Source: JALSNL01 sp036479585 (GTDB lineage Bacteria; Bacteroidota; Ignavibacteria; Ignavibacteriales; Melioribacteraceae). From it: a DNA stretch of 64,000 bases. Positions within the stretch are counted from its first letter, which is position 1; each line of letters starts with the position of its first letter. A program made the position numbers and the translations under genes. Below are positions 61,840-64,000 of the stretch, piece by piece. The DNA lies in the NCBI GenBank assembly GCA_965224785.1, contig OZ245062.1, positions 4,216,001 to 4,280,000 of the forward strand, written 5' to 3'. The notes beneath the pieces are model-generated. The model was not told where the DNA came from. It saw nothing but the letters and a program-made list of their open reading frames with translations, and searched no databases.

Positions 61840-62964
61840 TTAATCTTTTTGCTCCAACCATCTTGAAAGAAACAAATCTACAACTTGATAATTATCTTCA
61901 TCTTGATAAACCATTTCTTTATCAAGCAAAACTTTGAGTGAACCATTAATTGAACTTGGAGTCCCAAGATTATGTTTGTGCATAAACTCTTTAGCAGAAA
62001 TATGTTTTACACTATCTTCTTTTGCAATTGCTTTTAATAACTTCCATTGGTTTGAAGAAAGAAGATTTTTGTAATTATTAAAAACAACTCTATTCTCTTC
62101 CAAAATTTTATTTGTAGTTTCTTGAATAATACTTAAACTAATTTCATCAATATTCAATGAATAAAGTCTATTACATACAAATTGTGTGTAAAAAGTATGT
62201 CGCTTAGTCCATTCTAAAATAAAATCAACTTCAACTTCGTTTATTGTTTTATTACCATCAGTAAAATTTTTAATAATAAATTTTTTGTATTTCTTAAAAT
62301 CAATCTTATCTAAATTCATTAGTTCACTACTTTGGTAAAAAGGCCGACTATGATCTTTAAACATTGAAATCAACATATGCTTATGGCTTCCGGCAAATAC
62401 AAAACTTATGTTTTTTGTTCTTTGAATGAGCTTCCGTAAAAGTGCTTCAACATTTTTTTCAGGGTAGTTTAGTATTTGTTGAAATTCATCAATGGCAACA
62501 ACTATATGTTTGTTTTGTTCTTCCAAATATTTAATTATTTGCTCCAAAGAAGTATTTGCTTCTTGTACATTGTTTATTTTAAAATTAATTTTGGGTTCGC
62601 CAGAAAATGAATCATAACTTATTGTTGGTCTTAAGTTCGAAAACACTTTCCCAATATTTTTTATAACTCGTTCAGAGAAAGAATCAAGTTTCCCAATTAC
62701 AGTCTTAGCCAGTTCTTTTGTAAATTCGTTAATATTAGATGTATCTTGAATATCCAAATAAAATGTTGAATATTCTTTGTTTTTTTGCATCTTGTAAAAT
62801 ATGTGATGGAGCAATCCGGTTTTACCAATTCTTCTATGAGAAAATAGTGTTAGGTTTCTATTGTTTTTAATAGCATCTATAACTCGGATAGTTTCTTTTT
62901 CTCTATCACAAAAATATTTTGGTGAGATGTATCCAGTTAATAAGAAAGGGTTTTGTTCATTCAT
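61840..62964 (-). CDS. AAA-type ATPase with C-terminal winged helix (archaeal ATPase_2 family)
   Basis: 374 aa. Walker A: FSHRRIGKTGLLHH (K48-T49). Walker B: HIVVAIDEFQQIL. An arginine-containing sensor stretch SFVFAGSHKHMLISMF follows. The C-terminus has a winged-helix-like domain (ISAKEFMHKHNLGTPSSING). Members of this family are found in Bacteroidota and archaea, often next to inverted repeats, with unknown roles. A perfect 31-bp inverted repeat lies 6 bp before the start codon. It is convergent with the ubiquitin-like operon, with 137 bp between. Confidence 0.82.
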   Translation of the reverse strand: MNEQNPFLLTGYISPKYFCDREKETIRVIDAIKNNRNLTLFSHRRIGKTGLLHHIFYKMQKNKEYSTFYLDIQDTSNINEFTKELAKTVIGKLDSFSERVIKNIGKVFSNLRPTISYDSFSGEPKINFKINNVQEANTSLEQIIKYLEEQNKHIVVAIDEFQQILNYPEKNVEALLRKLIQRTKNISFVFAGSHKHMLISMFKDHSRPFYQSSELMNLDKIDFKKYKKFIIKNFTDGNKTINEVEVDFILEWTKRHTFYTQFVCNRLYSLNIDEISLSIIQETTNKILEENRVVFNNYKNLLSSNQWKLLKAIAKEDSVKHISAKEFMHKHNLGTPSSINGSLKVLLDKEMVYQDEDNYQVVDLFLSRWLEQKD

Positions 62965-62969
62965 AATAA

Positions 62970-63000
62970 TTCCGTTATTATCATAACGATAATAACGGAA
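62970..63000. promoter_or_regulatory. Perfect 13+13 bp inverted repeat upstream of the ATPase gene
   Basis: TTCCGTTATTATC, spacer ATAAC, GATAATAACGGAA. No mismatch in 26 paired bases. The inner side ends 6 bp from the ATPase ATG, which leaves little room for a normal ribosome-binding site. Could be an operator for the encoded winged helix or the end of a mobile unit. Confidence 0.65.
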
Positions 63001-63181
63001 AAAATATTACGATAATCAAGTAAAAAATATTCCTATTACACAGTAAAATAATTATTAGAATAAAACTTTATTTATTCTCCAGTCATCATTAAAAAAATCA
63101 TATCTTACTTTTTCAATTTCAGTAAATACACAAGAACCTAACTGTTATTTGTTAGGTATAGAAAAGAGTTGCAAACAACTT

Positions 63182-64000
63182 ATGACACTATCAAAATTAA
63201 AAGGGAAAACATTTTTCCCAATATTAGTTTTAATTTTTCTTTCAATTATTTGGGGGATATCATTTCTCTTAATAAAAAAAGGACTGCTTGCCTTTTCGCC
63301 AATGCAAGTAGCTGCTTTGCGGATTGTTTTTGCATCAGCAGTTTTATTTCCAATTGCCATTAAACACATTAATATAGAGTTCAAAATTTACTGGAAGCAA
63401 ATTATATTTTTGGGATTAATTTCAAACTTAATTCCAGCAATATTATTTGCTGAGGCTCAAACAAAAATTAATAGTTCGCTTGCCGGAATGTTAAATTCGT
63501 TAGTCCCAATTTTCACAATGATAATTGGAGTATTATTTTATAAAATAAAAATTAATTTTCTACTTTCAATGGGTTTGCTAATAGGATTGATTGGTTCTGT
63601 AGTTTTAAGTTTTGTTAGCAGTGAAGGTAACTTGGGAGTGTTTAATTTTTATGCATTGTATGTAATTATGGCAACCATTTTGTATGGAATATCTGGAAAT
63701 ATGATTAAAGGAATGGTTCAAAAAATAAGACCCACAATTTTAATATCGCTTCAACTTTTGGCAATGTCTCCAATTGCAATTATTATTTTGATTAACACAA
63801 ATATTTATTCAAGCGTAGTTACAAACGAAAACGCAATGTTTTCTCTTGGTTCATTATTTATTCTTGGAGCTATCGGAACAGCCTTGGCTGGTTCAATATT
63901 TATTAACTTAGTTAAACATACAAGTGCATTGTTCGCTTCTGCAACAACTTATTTAATTCCTATAACAGCAATAATTGTTGGTTTGCTTGATGATGAAGTT
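63182..64000 (+). CDS. EamA/DMT-family transporter, right end truncated by window
   Basis: Starts at ATG 63182 and stays open for 273 codons to the window edge; the family is about 300 aa, so about 25-30 residues are missing. Ten-segment EamA pattern: LSIIWGISFLLIKKGLLAFS, MQVAALRIVFASAVLFP, AEAQTKINSSLAGMLNSLVP and the second repeat GAIGTALAGSIFINLVKH. It exports or imports small metabolites; substrate unknown. Short upstream region 63001-63181 shows no clear promoter. Confidence 0.85.
   Translation, partial: MTLSKLKGKTFFPILVLIFLSIIWGISFLLIKKGLLAFSPMQVAALRIVFASAVLFPIAIKHINIEFKIYWKQIIFLGLISNLIPAILFAEAQTKINSSLAGMLNSLVPIFTMIIGVLFYKIKINFLLSMGLLIGLIGSVVLSFVSSEGNLGVFNFYALYVIMATILYGISGNMIKGMVQKIRPTILISLQLLAMSPIAIIILINTNIYSSVVTNENAMFSLGSLFILGAIGTALAGSIFINLVKHTSALFASATTYLIPITAIIVGLLDDEV

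Overview
The window is AT-rich chromosomal DNA from a bacterium of the Bacteroidota/Ignavibacteriota side of the tree, most likely an Ignavibacteria-type organism. Evidence: secreted proteins ending in type IX secretion (T9SS) sorting domains of the NYPNPFNPTT type (S8 peptidase, M14 carboxypeptidase, cytochrome-like protein), a DUF5686 protein, a DUF5777 barrel protein, a TonB-dependent receptor, many small lipoproteins and outer-membrane barrels, and an rplM-rpsI-rpsB-tsf-pyrH-frr block. Starts are mostly ATG, with several TTG/GTG starts behind good ribosome-binding sites. I saw no tRNA, rRNA, CRISPR array, intact insertion sequence or prophage.

Layout. 1-2726: secreted subtilisin-like protease, cut by the left edge. 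2847-10644: surface-glycan operon led by a winged-helix regulator with a palindrome on its own predicted start site, then a GT4 glycosyltransferase, three methyltransferases, a CDP-glycerol-type phosphotransferase, a NodB-like deacetylase and a flippase. 10661-21482: secreted carboxypeptidase, release factor 1, glycosyltransferase, DUF5686 protein and several envelope proteins, including a YceI-like protein with an NPC-repeat cysteine tail. 21501-26916: a YjeF-type protein and the translation block; here S2 carries a lysine/glutamate-rich linker and a YegP/DUF1508-like domain. 27208-30901: an operon of haem-motif lipoprotein, YceI and DUF5777, plus a T9SS cytochrome-like protein with three internal repeats. 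30902-31857: gene-poor DNA with a degenerate REP-like remnant. 31858-37057: hydrolase lipoprotein, 959-residue ATPase-like protein with a broken P-loop, MscS channel, lipoprotein. 37074-57884: DUF4922 protein with a GT2 enzyme, TonB receptor, barrels, a lamin-tail-domain protein lacking a standard start codon, an orphan ParA, a thioredoxin-like lipoprotein, an MFS transporter, M1 and M28 peptidases, DUF2461, a SnoaL-like lipoprotein and two VOC paralogues.

57957-63000 is the accessory island of greatest interest. A helix-turn-helix/ImmA-IrrE pair faces away from a tightly coupled three-gene operon: a ubiquitin-like domain fused to an E2-like domain, a JAB peptidase fused to a ThiF/E1 adenylation domain, and a small Cys/His protein resembling DUF6527. 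This is a bacterial ubiquitin-like conjugation system. Neither the E1-like nor the E2-like domain shows a cysteine where a thioester would form, while the JAB motif is complete. A probable small RNA (5' stem-loop plus perfect terminator hairpin) lies between the regulator and the operon. Beyond the operon, a convergent AAA-type ATPase gene has a perfect 13+13 bp inverted repeat just upstream of its start. An EamA transporter runs off the right edge.

Two families of short dispersed inverted-repeat elements (A at 14291 and 54721; B at 18910, 38094 and 50223) sit in intergenic gaps.
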